The notes: generated by a model from the letters alone, not told the origin. Positions 24,233-32,579 are shown, counted from the first letter of the stretch. The stretch is 64,000 nucleotides of DNA from Salminus brasiliensis (GCF_030463535.1 NC_132899.1:17647490-17711489), one strand, 5' to 3'. Numbers and translations are program-made.

Positions 24233-24861
24233 TTATAATAATGCTGTTGTTAGTTACTATTCTTTTTTTTGACATAGCCATAGTTAATATATTTTAATTA
24301 TTTATTAAGTTATTATTATAGTTGTTGTAAGAAATAATAACAATGATAATAATAATAATAATAATAACAATAACAATAACAAAAATAGAATCAGGAGCAG
24401 TAACAACTGTTACACTAAAAGTATAGTAACATAGTATTATAATTATATTATTATTATTATCATTCATGCAGTTGGTTATTATTATAGTTGTAAATAATAA
24501 TAATAATAATAATAATTGCACTGTTATTACAAGGGCTTAAATTGATCACCAACAGTAACAAATGTGCAGCTGCATCCACAATAACGTACCAAGCACAGTC
24601 CACCCAGTAATCCACACTAAAGTAACACTACAAACTCAGTCACTGTCAGCCACAATATTACACAAATATGCAGAACATTTCTGAGGTAAACAGGCTGTTC
24701 ACCGTCTCGCCCTCACTGCCATGCCACTACTTACCGATATCAGCGTTGCAGAACGCCTGTTGAGGATGGACGGGAGAGCAGCTGCAAGCTTCTGCCCTCT
24801 CCTCCACCCCGCACACCAGCAGCCCCAGCAGCGCGCACAGCCAGCCGCTCACACACCGCAT
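8767..24861 (-). CDS. timp2: tissue inhibitor of metalloproteinases 2 (TIMP-2), complete, 5 exons
   Basis: TIMP-2 is a secreted inhibitor of matrix metalloproteinases that also takes part in MT1-MMP-dependent pro-MMP2 activation. Exons in transcript order are 24861-24735, 11567-11467, 11351-11243, 10404-10280 and 8964-8767: 660 nt, 219 aa, all GT-AG and in frame. Residues 1-25 form a signal peptide ending AEA. The mature chain starts [16 protein letters not shown], whose first Cys chelates the protease zinc. All 12 conserved cysteines are present. The AB-loop block [14 protein letters not shown] and MFKGP are TIMP-2-specific, and the acidic tail EFLDSEDP matches the pro-MMP2-binding tail. Mature length is 194 aa, as in human. 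An N-M-S sequon at residue 129 (mature 104) is unusual for TIMP-2. Teleosts have two paralogues (timp2a/timp2b); I cannot tell which this is. Confidence 0.96.
9676..10221. mobile_element. PIF/Harbinger-like MITE in timp2 intron 4
   Basis: A 546-bp non-autonomous element with imperfect terminal inverted repeats: GGGTCCTATTATAC on the left, and GGGCCCAATTTAGG reading inward from the right. It is flanked by TTA at 9673-9675 and 10222-10224, matching the 3-bp TWA target duplication of PIF/Harbinger elements. There is no transposase. The interior is more GC-rich than the surrounding intron. Confidence 0.65.
11655..11910. repeat. GGTTCTTT-type foldback MITE, copy 1
   Basis: A stretch of alternating GGTTC/GAACC words (GGTTCCATAAAGAACC, GGTTCTTTGTGGAACC, ATGGTTCTTCTACAGCATCA) in timp2 intron 1. 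Related copies are near 41625, 45575 and 53335. It is a short non-coding foldback family seen in many fish genomes. Confidence 0.65.
11911..14505. other. timp2 intron 1, first part
   Basis: No exon or RNA gene is recognised. A 23-base C run with an adjoining CA run sits at 12546-12583. Longer open frames here fall on low-complexity DNA. Confidence 0.5.
12546..12583. repeat. poly-C tract followed by (CA)n
   Basis: Twenty-three consecutive C residues (12546-12568) directly followed by an A-rich joint and a short CA dinucleotide run. It lies in timp2 intron 1, so the timp2 transcript carries the G-run. Confidence 0.95.
14506..14562. repeat. (CA)n microsatellite
   Basis: A CA dinucleotide run at 14506-14531 with a second short CA run at 14550-14562, in timp2 intron 1. 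Confidence 0.9.
14563..17760. other. timp2 intron 1, middle part
   Basis: No coding exon, tRNA or recognised mobile element boundary was found. Short open frames here have no family resemblance. Confidence 0.45.
17772..17845 (+). repeat. possible tRNA-derived SINE head fragment
   Basis: GAGTGGCGCAACTGTCTAAG resembles a pol III A box in a tRNA-like head. The following GAGATTCCACCCC is a poor B box. It is a fragment only and its family assignment is uncertain. Confidence 0.3.
18204..18223. repeat. 20-bp perfect palindrome
   Basis: AGTATCGATATATCGATACT reads the same on both strands. It is in timp2 intron 1 and may be the remnant of a terminal repeat of a hAT-like element. Confidence 0.8.
19868..20242 (-). 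mobile_element. internally deleted Tc1/mariner-like element, minus strand
   Basis: Read on the minus strand, the right part gives the family leader and an N-terminal transposase-like region (20040-20130). The left part corresponds to the C-terminal coding end (19930-19985). The whole centre, including the catalytic region, is missing, with a junction near 19985-20000. Both edges carry CATAAC/GTTATG words (19870-19876 and 20222-20227). The element at 48140-48665 belongs to the same family and has a similar central deletion. It is dead. Confidence 0.65.
20243..22170. other. timp2 intron 1, later part
   Basis: Unremarkable intron DNA; no gene or defined repeat recognised. Confidence 0.45.
22173..22180 (+). 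promoter_or_regulatory. TATA-box-like site beside a (GA)n run
   Basis: TATAAAAA sits in a GC-rich context (GGGAGCCC before it, ACGCC after) and is followed 9 bp later by a GA run. It looks like a core promoter on the plus strand, but no exon or transcript is supported downstream. Confidence 0.25.
22189..22224. repeat. (GA)n microsatellite
   Basis: An uninterrupted AG dinucleotide run of about 18 units in timp2 intron 1. Confidence 0.95.
22592..23016 (-). mobile_element. MITE of the TGGACAAAAGTATTG family, copy A
   Basis: The left end has ATATGCCCGAATGTTTGTGGACAC. The right end, read inward, has CATATGGACAAAAGTATTG followed by AGACACCTGC. The interior matches the copy at 25548-25911 in reverse orientation (GGATGGAGCACCAT, CAATACTTTTGGGATGAG and TGATTTCAGAAGAAAC-type words). 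It is a non-coding fish MITE in timp2 intron 1. Confidence 0.75.
23910..24520. repeat. TAA-rich array with a higher-order repeat
   Basis: About 600 bp dominated by AAT/ATT triplets. The 15-mer TTATTATTATAGTTG recurs exactly at 24068, 24181, 24310 and 24476. Between copies, similar non-triplet words recur (ACAGAAGCAGCAACA-like, AGTATTATAATTATAT-like). This indicates a degenerate higher-order unit of about 113-166 bp, not one simple microsatellite. Confidence 0.8.
24735..24861 (-). CDS. timp2: timp2 exon 1: signal peptide and zinc-chelating N-terminus
   Basis: This is the first coding exon of timp2, separated from exon 2 by 13.2 kb. It encodes a hydrophobic leader ([11 protein letters not shown] core) and the first 17 mature residues beginning [13 protein letters not shown], then ends with GATATCG at a GTAAGT donor. 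The human exon 1 to exon 2 boundary falls at the same codon, as best I recall. The ATG is chosen because it is the only in-frame start that gives a 25-residue signal peptide. Confidence 0.95.
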
Positions 24862-25205
24862 TTCCCCGCTCACCTACTTTCTTTGTCAGAGAGAGAGAGA
24901 AGGAAAGAGAGAGAGAGAGAGCAGAGAGAGAGAGAGAGCAGAGAGAGAGAGACAGACAGAGACAGGACCCAAACACGGAGCTCCTTCAACTGCCTGCAGT
25001 GTGCGTCTCACACACACACAAACACTCCTCAGACGAACGACACCGAAAAAGTAGCTCGTCCGAAGCACTTGCGGCTCGCCTCGTTAATGAGAAAACAGTC
25101 GCGGACGCGGACGAGCTGTGATAAGAAAAGGTGCCCTGTGCTGCTCTGAGCTCGACTGTAGCTGCTCTGGACCCGCGCAGTACCTTGTATGGCTCTGTTT
25201 TAGAG
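24862..25205 (-). promoter_or_regulatory. timp2: timp2 5' UTR and CpG-rich promoter region
   Basis: Immediately upstream of the timp2 ATG on the minus strand lies a long CT-rich leader (GA-rich on the plus strand, 24889-24962). Before it is a segment relatively rich in CpG (25030-25205, with CGCGGACGCGGACG and GACCCGCGCAG). No TATA box is evident. The transcription start cannot be placed from sequence alone. Confidence 0.55.
24889..24962. repeat. (GA)n-rich tract in the timp2 5' leader
   Basis: An interrupted GA run on the plus strand. It would be a pyrimidine-rich (CU)n stretch in the timp2 5' UTR if transcription starts upstream of it. Confidence 0.9.
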
Positions 25206-25302
25206 AGCGGAGGCCAGCCTCATGCATTTAGCTCTACACTGCCCTGCTCGGACTCCTCCCCTTCAGCCAGATCTGGCCGGAGGTAGGCGCTTCACTGCTG
25301 CT

Positions 25303-25340
<38 letters not shown>
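25303..25340. repeat. (GA)n microsatellite upstream of timp2
   Basis: An uninterrupted GA run of about 18 units just outside the presumed timp2 promoter. Confidence 0.95.
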
Positions 25341-25343
<3 letters not shown>

Positions 25344-25547
25344 TGCCCCTGTCGGACTTTCATCCGTTCATAATAACCCTGAAATCATATACATAAATAT
25401 GATCATATACATGTATCATGTACGTGTAAGCATCATTTCCCTATCTTATATAAATGATATAGCACACCACACTATTTACCACACACAGTGTAAAGTGTAA
25501 TTCACTTTACCTTCATTGCATTATGCAATATGCTATCACGTAGCATA

Positions 25548-25911
25548 AACTATATGGACTAAAGTATTGGGACACCAGCTCATTCATTGTTTCTTCTGAA
25601 ATCAAGGGTATTAAAAAAAAAGTTGGTCCTGCTTGTGTTGGAGTGAATGTCTCTACTGTCCAGGGACGGCTTTCTACTATATTTTGAAGCATTGCTGTGA
25701 TTAATTGATTGCATCCAGCGACAAAGGCGTCAGTGACGTCAGGATTTTGAGTGATCACCACCCCACCTTATCTCCAACTCCTTAACTCATCTCAAAAGTA
25801 CTGGATGGAGTATCATCAATCCAGAAAACACTGCAACTTAAAGTAGCTGAATGCATTCATTAGAATGCATTAGAATAGAGGTGTCCGCAAACATTTGGAC
25901 ATATAGTGTAG
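25548..25911 (+). mobile_element. MITE of the TGGACAAAAGTATTG family, copy B (near full length)
   Basis: The left end is CTATATGGACTAAAGTATTG followed by GGACACC; the right end is GGTGTCCGCAAACATTTGGA followed by CATATAGTG. The ends form imperfect terminal inverted repeats. The interior shares long words with 22592-23016. It is 364 bp with no coding potential and lies between timp2 and the putative cyth1. Confidence 0.8.
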
Positions 25912-26008
25912 CTGTCGTCAATTCGTCTACCAGGATCAGTACTTGAGAACTTGAAGGTGTCATATAATGGATTTATTCAGTATTTTAAATTGTTCTCTGA
26001 TCTCTACA

Positions 26009-26075
26009 TAGAAGATGCACAATATGTCCAAAGGTTTGTGGACACTCCTTCTAATGAATGCATTAGGCTACTTTA
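26009..26075 (-). repeat. MITE end fragment, same family as 25548-25911
   Basis: An isolated terminal fragment (ATGTCCAAAGGTTTGTGGAC, then ACTCCTTCTAATGAATGCAT). This matches one end of the family, so the element is truncated. Confidence 0.65.
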
Positions 26076-26369
26076 TTAATATGGGTATAAGAAAGGCATA
26101 ATATAAGTGTGATTATTTATTTATTCTAATAATGATGGATCCCATTGTTCTTGAAGACTGAACAAATCCCCAATAAGAAAACTCTAGTTAAGGTTAAGTC
26201 TTATTGAAAACTGCATGAGTGGGTTAAAAAAAATCCTCTTAGAGTTGGTAAGTGAGCCCCATTGTTATTTTTCACTTTAAAATGTCATCATTACATTTGG
26301 ATCTGTCAAATGTGTTGTCACACGGTATAGCTATCATCAATTTAACTATAAGGATAAGTGCTTGAGAAC

Positions 26370-26755
26370 TTAAAGCAACATTATGTAACATTGTACTTTA
26401 AAATAACTGCTTTAAAGTCATTATGATGCTCCACTGACCTGTAATAAGGTGAATAGCATCTCTATTGTTGCTACTCCGGGCTCAGCATGCTGTTAACAGC
26501 ACTATTTAATCCTGGTGAAGCAGGCAGGATATCGCTCTTAAGAATTGCGTAATGAGTCATATTTGTGTTAAACTGTGTAAAATTACTCTACCGCCTTAGT
26601 TCACATTCTTCTTTCACTTTCAGTGATAGTTCTATATATTTCAGCCTCTCCAAAAATGCATGTCCTTTAAGGGCAGCTGAAAGAGCCAATTACACTTTCC
26701 AACTATAGGGGGAGCCCAGGAGCGAGAAATACCATTTCTCAATACTGCTGCTTTA
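26370..26755 (-). mobile_element. TTAAAGCAGCATTATGT-type MITE, copy 1
   Basis: It starts TTAAAGCAACATTATGT and ends with CTGCTGCTTTAA. Interior words (CTTTCACTTTCAGTGAT, GGGGGAGCCCAGGAG) are the reverse complements of words in the element at 46496-46894. It is therefore the same family in opposite orientation, about 386 bp and non-coding. Confidence 0.75.
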
Positions 26756-26769
26756 AAGATGCTACATGA

Positions 26770-27290
26770 TGCATTCCTTCAGTTTTAAATGGTTCTCTGA
26801 TCTCAACATATCGGATGTGATTTTGGGTCAGGCCCAGATGCGTTTTTATACGCCAATTTCTAACTCTATGATCTGGCCCTAGAATAAAACGGGCTGTTTT
26901 TCTTTTTTTGGTGGGGTCATGAATAATTAAATAGGCTCTGCTCTGATTGGCTGGTTTACAAAGCGGCATACATTGATTCAAAGATTGAGAATAAACCAGT
27001 GTGTGGAGAGCCTGGCTAGCTGAAAGCCCTCATCTGGAATGCTGCAATTAAGCCATGTCGCCGTAAAGACAAAAACACCACAGTCCCTGAGTTTATGTTG
27101 TGTGGTTAGCTGTAGTCTGAGATAGTCCAGTTGAATTCTGAGGTTGCAGATGATGGCAAAGCTAGTCGTTAGCTTTTAGCCTAGCATGGAAAACTCCAGG
27201 ATATACCAAACTGTCATTTATCTTCACCAAGGTAAATGCAGTGTTCTATTCTACTGTACTTTAAAACGTATACGCTGTAAAGTAATGTGG
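26770..27290. repeat. unclassified interspersed repeat region
   Basis: It shares words with two other places: CCAAACTGTCATTTATCTTC and CCAAGGTAAAT here, CCAAACTCTCATTATCT and CCAAGGGAAAT near 37090-37128, and GAACTCTCATTATTCAGC and CCAAGGTAAAT near 55915-55950. AGAGCCTGGCTAGCTGAAAG here also resembles 55430-55460. This is likely a dispersed element family with unclear ends. Confidence 0.4.
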
Positions 27291-27389
27291 TAAGTTAACC
27301 CTATCCTCTCACAAGATAACCACATCTTACAGATATCTTACAAAGAAGCCACTGGTTTACTGGTCTTGACTTAAAAGACTATGATAAGC

Positions 27390-28245
27390 AACATTCTAGA
27401 ACAGTGTCAGTGTGGGAGAACATTCTAGAACATTGTCAGTGTGGGAGAACAGTCTAGAACAGTGTGAATGAGGGAGAACATTCTAGAATAGTATGAGTAG
27501 AGGAGATCATTCTAGAACATTGTGAACTGGCAGATAATTCTAGAACATTGTCAGTGTGGAAGAACATTCTAGAACAATGTAAATGGGCAGCTAACTTTAG
27601 AACAGTGTCAATTTGGGAGAACATTCTAGAACATTGTCAGTGTGGGAGAACATTCTAGAACATTGTCAGTGTGGGAGAACATTTTAGAACATTGTCAGAG
27701 TGGGCAAACATTCTAGAACAGTGTCAGTGTGGGAGAACATTCTAGAACAGTGTAAATGTGGGAGAACATTCTAGAACAGTGTCAGTGTGGGAGAACATTC
27801 TAGAACAGTGTCAATGTGGGAGAACATTCTAGAACATTGTCAGTGTGGAAGAACATTCTAGAACAGTGTAAATGTGGGAGAACATTCTAGAACATTGTCA
27901 GTGTGGAAGGACATTCTAGAACAGTGTCAGTGTGGAAGAACATTCTAGAACATTGTCAGTGTGGAAGAACATTCTAGAACATTGTCAGTGTGGAAGAACA
28001 TTCTAGAACAGTGTAAATGCGGGAGAACATTCTAGAACAGTGTCAGTGTGGGAGAACATTCTAGAACAGTGTAAATGTGGGAGAACATTCTAGAACAGTG
28101 TCAATGCGGGAGAACATTCTAGAACAGTGTCAGTGTGGGAGAACATTCTAGAACAGTGTCAATGCGGGAGAACATTCTAGAACAGTGTCAATGCGGGAGA
28201 ACATTCTAGAACAGTGTCAATGCGGGAGAACATTCTAGAACAGTA
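27390..28245. repeat. 29-bp minisatellite, 30 units, each with a heat-shock-element-like core
   Basis: Tandem array with unit GAACATTCTAGAACAGTGTC plus AGTGTGGGA. The ATTCTAGAA core starts at 27393 and then recurs every 29 bp (two intervals are 28) to 28232, giving 30 units. Twenty-two units contain GAAnnTTCnnGAA exactly (GAACATTCTAGAA), the perfect three-box HSF binding site; units 1, 3, 5, 6, 8, 11, 12 and 19 carry one or more changes. Unit variants differ in the second half (TCAGTGTGG, TAAATGTGG, TCAATGCGG). The right end is most homogeneous, with the TCAATGCGG type in the last units. It lies in the divergent timp2-cyth1 interval. Confidence 0.97.
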
Positions 28246-28259
28246 TGAAACAGGAGATA

Positions 28260-29235
28260 AGATGCTAGTACACCCCTGCATTCACACACAGGGATGGATA
28301 TGAGAGCTGAGGATTGATGAAGAACATCTACATGGTCTGTTGGAGAACCAGGAGAACTGCTCTTTTGTGTGCTGGGCAGTGAACGCTGATGAGTACGAGT
28401 TATGGGGAAGGGGATACTACACTAGATTTCTGTCATGGGAATTTCCCCCGGTCATCATTATTGATTAGTAAGTAAGTCATTGATTTTCTATTGACATTTC
28501 AGTACTTCATAGACCTCATGACTTAATGAAGCTTGTTAGCCTGTCATTTTTGCCAAATGGCAGCAGACCGTTATAAAAAACAACAGATATGCCTGGGCAG
28601 GCTTATTACCCCAATGTGACAATGAAACAAAATGAAAAGATAATTTTGAGACAAGGCAAAATTTCCCCTTGAACATTAATATACTCTTAATATGAAAGCT
28701 CAAATGGTTCTGTAATAGTTTGATTTCCTATTCACATAAATAGACAAAAGCACACCAGAGACGTGGGATTCGTAACTTTATCAACTATCACATCTATGAG
28801 GAATTTGCCCTCTCAGTCATAAACCTACTGAAATCCATTTTATTGTATCGTTTCCCACTCAGAGGCACGGTAAAAAGCTCCCTCTGCTCCTCAGCCTGCC
28901 AGCGAGTCTGGCCCACTCTCATTATTTCCACTCTGACAAGAGCAGAAGCAGAAATCCACAATGTGTGGTTGCGAGAGGAGGAGAGAAACGGAGAGAGCGA
29001 GAGTCAGAGAGAGAGAAATGCATGGGTTGGAAAATCTCCTGGCTCCTGATGATGACTCCACTGCGTTCCTGACATCACCTCTCAGCTACACTAACTAGTT
29101 CAACACTACTCTATTCTTCAGCATTTTTGCACGGATTGATAAAACTCCACCTCAGGACTGTTTGTATACACTTGCGTAAATTGTCTTACGCTTTTATTTA
29201 CATTAAGATCGTGCTACACAGGCAGGCACATTTTT
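28260..29235. other. intergenic, timp2 to putative cyth1
   Basis: No exon is recognised. The GA-rich patch at 28975-29020 is low complexity. Confidence 0.45.
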
Positions 29236-29239
29236 AGCA

Positions 29240-29330
29240 TTAGGAGTCTTGCCCGAGGACTATCGTAAGGGTAGCATGATGTGCTTGCTCAGCCTGGGAT
29301 TCAGTATCAGGGGCAGTATTGTAATCCATT
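29240..29330 (-). repeat. teleost dispersed repeat fragment
   Basis: TCTTGCCCGAGGACTATCGT and GTAGCATGATGTGCTTGC, then CAGCCTGGGATTC. It parallels 38998-39055 (GCTCAAGGTCTCTTACTGG, AGCATGGTGTACTTGC), showing two copies of one dispersed family. Confidence 0.5.
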
Positions 29331-30900
29331 AGGCTTCTTCAACCACTTTATAGGACACATTGAACTCCAGGCCTGTTCATCTGTTATTAACCCTCACACA
29401 TTCTAAAGATAGATAGATACTAGTACTTATCTGGCCATCACTCTAAATCTAAGGAACTAATGTGTGGACCCACATTTAAGAGCTTTATAAGTATTAAGGA
29501 GTAATAACTGTTATAACCTTAAAAGGGATGGTTGTTGCCTCTGTCCTTTATCTCAAGGATGAATGAAAGTATGCAAGATATCACCAGTCTCAGGCCTCGT
29601 CCTGATATGGTTTTGGTGATCATACAGCTGAAAACATGGCCTTTCTTTGGGGTCTGAACTATAACAGCTCCTACTCTGTTTGTGCAGGAGGACCCCAGTG
29701 TGCAGAAAATGACCCATTTGTGTCTATTGCAGCTATTGCAGCTATTGCTATTGCGGTCTTTATGGCAGGGTTCTACCTCTGAAATGTCCCATTTGCCAAG
29801 AACTAAATACTCCATCATCCAAATAGCAGAAGCGTTATTCACTGATTTAAACAACAACAACAAAAAAGCTATTTAAACCTTTAAAAGGCCATTTTTACAC
29901 ATGGTGCTCAACTTCAATTCCTGACCCCTCTTTAACACCTCACAATATTGTTTTTGATGCTGTGAACCCCCTGCTCTGCTTGCAGTGTTAAAAAGGGTGT
30001 GTTATATATAAAAGTGTGTCCTTGTGAATGTTCCATATTATAACCAAGTGTCCGCTTGTGTAGCAGACAAAAGCAATTTACCGTCTGTGGAGATACTTAG
30101 CAAGGAAACTATGTCAAAAATGCACAGTTGGTGCCCAGAAGGAATGTTTTTGCGATTTCTGTGTCGCTTGAAAAAAACAACAACAACAAAAAAACACCCT
30201 GTAAAAAATAACATCCCGAACAGGGCGGCTTACTGCTGTGTCAAACTTTATGGAGATTGTCAATTTGCAAACACTGCATGTTTATCTAATCTTTTCTTCC
30301 TTCATGGTGCAACTACAGAACATCTGGGCCTTGAGAGTTCAGCGAGGGCTGCAGCGAATGTTATTCATCTGATTTGTGGGTTTTAGATTTCTACTGTCTT
30401 TTCAGCTTGGTGAGATGTTTCCAGTAATATGTTTCCTATTGTAACGCTCAGTGCCTACAGTAATGATAAGCCTTAGGACTTAATAGTGGCCGACTTAAGA
30501 TTGATAGGATGTCAAAGGAGCACAGTGTTTATATATACGGCCCATTCTAGAACCAACTGGATTCCACACGGCACATCTAAACACTGAATTTATGGATTTT
30601 CAAAACGTTATCGTTTATCAACTGAGTGGGAAATTCACTTAATATCACGATAACAAATCTGACCAATACGATACTGCTGACATTTAAGACAAAATAATGA
30701 GATAAGACTGACACATGTTTCTCGTCAGAGGAAGTGACATCACTGCATAAAGTTTACATGTTTTTTTTTTTTGTTTTTTTTAATGAACAGTTTTAAGTCT
30801 GATGTAACAGAGTTGGCCAGAACATTGGGCTGGAAATAAAATATATTTAGTTGCAGATATGACATAGTCTACAGAAAATAGATATTCAATTGCAATTGCT
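29331..30900. other. intergenic, no gene recognised
   Basis: No coding exon or defined element. A TATCG-rich patch at 30605-30685 may be a decayed hAT-type fragment. Confidence 0.4.
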
Positions 30901-30907
30901 ATGCTAT

Positions 30908-31080
30908 GGGGGCAGTGGTGGCTCAGCGGTTAGAGCGCAGGTTGTGGGTTCGATTCCCGGGCTTGGCGAGCTGCCACTGTTGGGCCCTTGAGCAAGGCTC
31001 TTTACCCTCTCTGCTCCCTGGGCGCTGGAGTCGGCTGCATACTAGGCTCTGGGTGTGTGTGTACTCACTGCCCCTAGTTC

Positions 31081-31121
<41 letters not shown>

Positions 31122-31191
31122 CACTACCACAGATGGGTTAAATGCGGAGGACACATTTCGCTGTACAGTGACAAATACGTGCACCTTTACC
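30908..31191 (+). mobile_element. tRNA-derived SINE, near full length, with internal (TG)n
   Basis: The head carries pol III promoter boxes: A box TGGCTCAGCGG at 30919-30929 and a perfect B box GGTTCGATTCC at 30947-30957. A body follows (CTGCCACTGTTGGGCCCTTG, AGCAAGGCTCTTTACCCTCT), then a TG run (31085-31120) and a tail (ACAGATGGGTTAAATGCGGA). Other copies are at 40383-40648 (minus) and 59252-59427 (plus). It is not a functional tRNA: the head does not fold into a standard cloverleaf with an acceptor stem. Confidence 0.88.
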
Positions 31192-31603
31192 AATTGATTG
31201 ACATTAGAACTATTAATGGAGCAAGCACAAAAAAACTCAGAGTTAGCAAGAATAATTTGAATAGATTAACTCAACTAATAAAACAATTCAGCACAAAAAT
31301 GTGGACTCCATGTGTCAACTCTGTTTTGGGAGCATGAGGGGGATCTAGGTGGTTTTAATGAAATGGCAGATCAGTGCGCGTTCAAAGCACCAATGTATTA
31401 AATGCCCTAAGTGTAATTGACTGTAGGAGAGGGGCAAGGGACCGGATTTCCTCTCACTTCTCTCTTAGTTGCCACACAAATGCAAATTTCAAGTGTTCTA
31501 GGAAAAGTAGAATAAACATTTCTGCTTCCATGTAAACCTCAGACAAATGTGGAGAGACCTCTGGTGGGTGAGTTCAGTAGTGCCGCTGGGGAGCAAAATA
31601 TAT

Positions 31604-32020
31604 ACAGCCCCGGAAAAAGAGACCACCCTACATGATTAGTTTCTCTGGTTTTACTATTTATTGGCAATGTATTTAGGGAAATGAACATTTACGTTGTATT
31701 TTATAAACCATGGACAACATTTCCCCTAAATTCCAAATAAAATATTGCTATTTAGAACATTTATTTGCTGAAATGACAACTGCTCAATAACAACTGCTCG
31801 AATAACGCCAAGAAATGATTATAATAATTATAATGCGAAAAGGTTATTAAAATATAAAAGACACTGTACTAATATTTGAACTTTGAGAGCATTAAAAAAT
31901 TCCCTATGGTGAAAACAGCTTTCATGTCTTGGCAGGCTCTCCACTAGTCTTTCACATTGCTGTTGGGTGACTTTATGCAATTCATAGTCTGCCTGCAATA
32001 AAACGGCTGCCATACACGTA
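31604..32020 (-). mobile_element. truncated Tc1/mariner-like element
   Basis: The left end ACAGCCCCGGAAAAAGAGAC, followed by GTTTCTCTGGTTTTACTATT, is a common fish Tc1-type terminus. Near 31921-31985 the minus strand encodes a transposase-like fragment (ELHKVTQQQCERLVESLPRH). The rest of the coding region is absent. A 50-bp piece of the same terminal segment is inverted at 35426-35475. Confidence 0.65.
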
Positions 32021-32033
32021 GAGACGCAATTTA

Positions 32034-32047
32034 ATAATAATAATTAA

Positions 32048-32088
<41 letters not shown>
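32034..32088. repeat. (AAT)n microsatellite
   Basis: An AAT run with one early interruption, 16 or more units, just upstream of the CpG-rich promoter. Confidence 0.95.
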
Positions 32089-32091
<3 letters not shown>

Positions 32092-32149
32092 TATCTATAA
32101 TTACCCCCCCCCACCTCACAAATATACTAAATAAATAAATAAATGGTGG

Positions 32150-32560
32150 CGCGTTACGCCGTGCAAATCCAAGCTACAACGAAAATGCGTTTCTGAGCTG
32201 ATGTAAAACAACCATTAATTTTCACACTGCAGGACAGAAGCTTCTCCGCCCGTTTTCCGACAAGCCTCGCCCCCTGAGCTCGCCTTTCCGAACGGTAGTG
32301 AAATAGTGTGCTGACCCGCTAGCCCAGCCGGGCGCCGGTGGGCGGGGCTTGTCGGAATACGGGTGTGGTAAAACTACCACGTTGGCCTCCAGTAGTGCTG
32401 AGCTTTGGCTCCGCACCTGCTCAGCGGACAGCCGAGCGAAAAGAGGATGTTCAGGCCACGTGTTAGAGAGTGGGCTGGAAATAGTGAAAGACCAAAACAC
32501 TGATGATCATTACAGGGCGGAGCGGACAAGAATACACATCTTAGTCAAAGGCAGCTGAAG
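32150..32560 (+). promoter_or_regulatory. CpG-rich promoter and 5' UTR of putative cyth1
   Basis: About 400 bp visibly richer in G+C and CpG than the surrounding AT-rich DNA. It has GC boxes (GGGCGGGG at 32340-32347; its complement CCTCGCCCCC near 32265-32274) and no TATA box. Two 18-bp arms (32255-32272 and 32340-32357) form an inverted repeat with one mismatch, each containing a GC box. A perfect 6-bp stem GTGGTA-AAAC-TACCAC lies at 32365-32380. This composition is typical of a housekeeping-type first exon. Confidence 0.55.
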
Positions 32561-32579
32561 ATGGAGGCAGACATTTACG
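32561..32579 (+). CDS. cyth1: putative cytohesin-1 first coding exon (partial gene)
   Basis: ATG GAG GCA GAC ATT TAC G, then GTAAAT donor: M-E-A-D-I-Y plus one base, phase 1. Human cytohesin-1 starts MEEDDSYVPSDLT and cytohesin-2 MEDGVYEPPDLT; a short first exon ending just before the V or E codon fits the same phase. Cytohesins are ARF guanine-nucleotide exchange factors with coiled-coil, Sec7 and PH domains. CYTH1 lies close to TIMP2 on human 17q25, which is the main contextual support. No Sec7 or PH exon is found in the remaining 31 kb, so exon 2 would lie beyond 64000. The call rests on six residues, phase, CpG context and synteny. Confidence 0.45.

Noticed and set aside
24740..24976. Minus-strand 78-codon open frame rich in L and S
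   Set aside because: It is a translation of the (CT)n leader overlapping timp2 exon 1 in another frame.
27390..28245. CRISPR-like array
   Set aside because: Repeats are contiguous with no unique spacers and the genome is a vertebrate; it is a minisatellite.
27390..28245. Glucocorticoid or androgen response elements in the minisatellite
   Set aside because: The unit has two direct AGAACA half-sites separated by 4 bases. The classic GRE needs an inverted AGAACA/TGTTCT pair with 3 bases between, and selective AREs are direct repeats with a 3-base gap. The HSE match is exact, so it is preferred.
30908..30980. tRNA gene
   Set aside because: A and B boxes are present, but the flanking arms do not pair into a tRNA acceptor stem and two relatives with the same body occur in the window; it is a SINE.
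25206..32150. USP36 or other gene between timp2 and the putative cyth1
   Set aside because: No exon with a recognisable domain was found; the interval is filled by repeats and AT-rich DNA.
32222..32500. Minus-strand 92-codon open frame in the CpG region
   Set aside because: Long open frames are common by chance in GC-rich promoters; no domain or similarity recognised.
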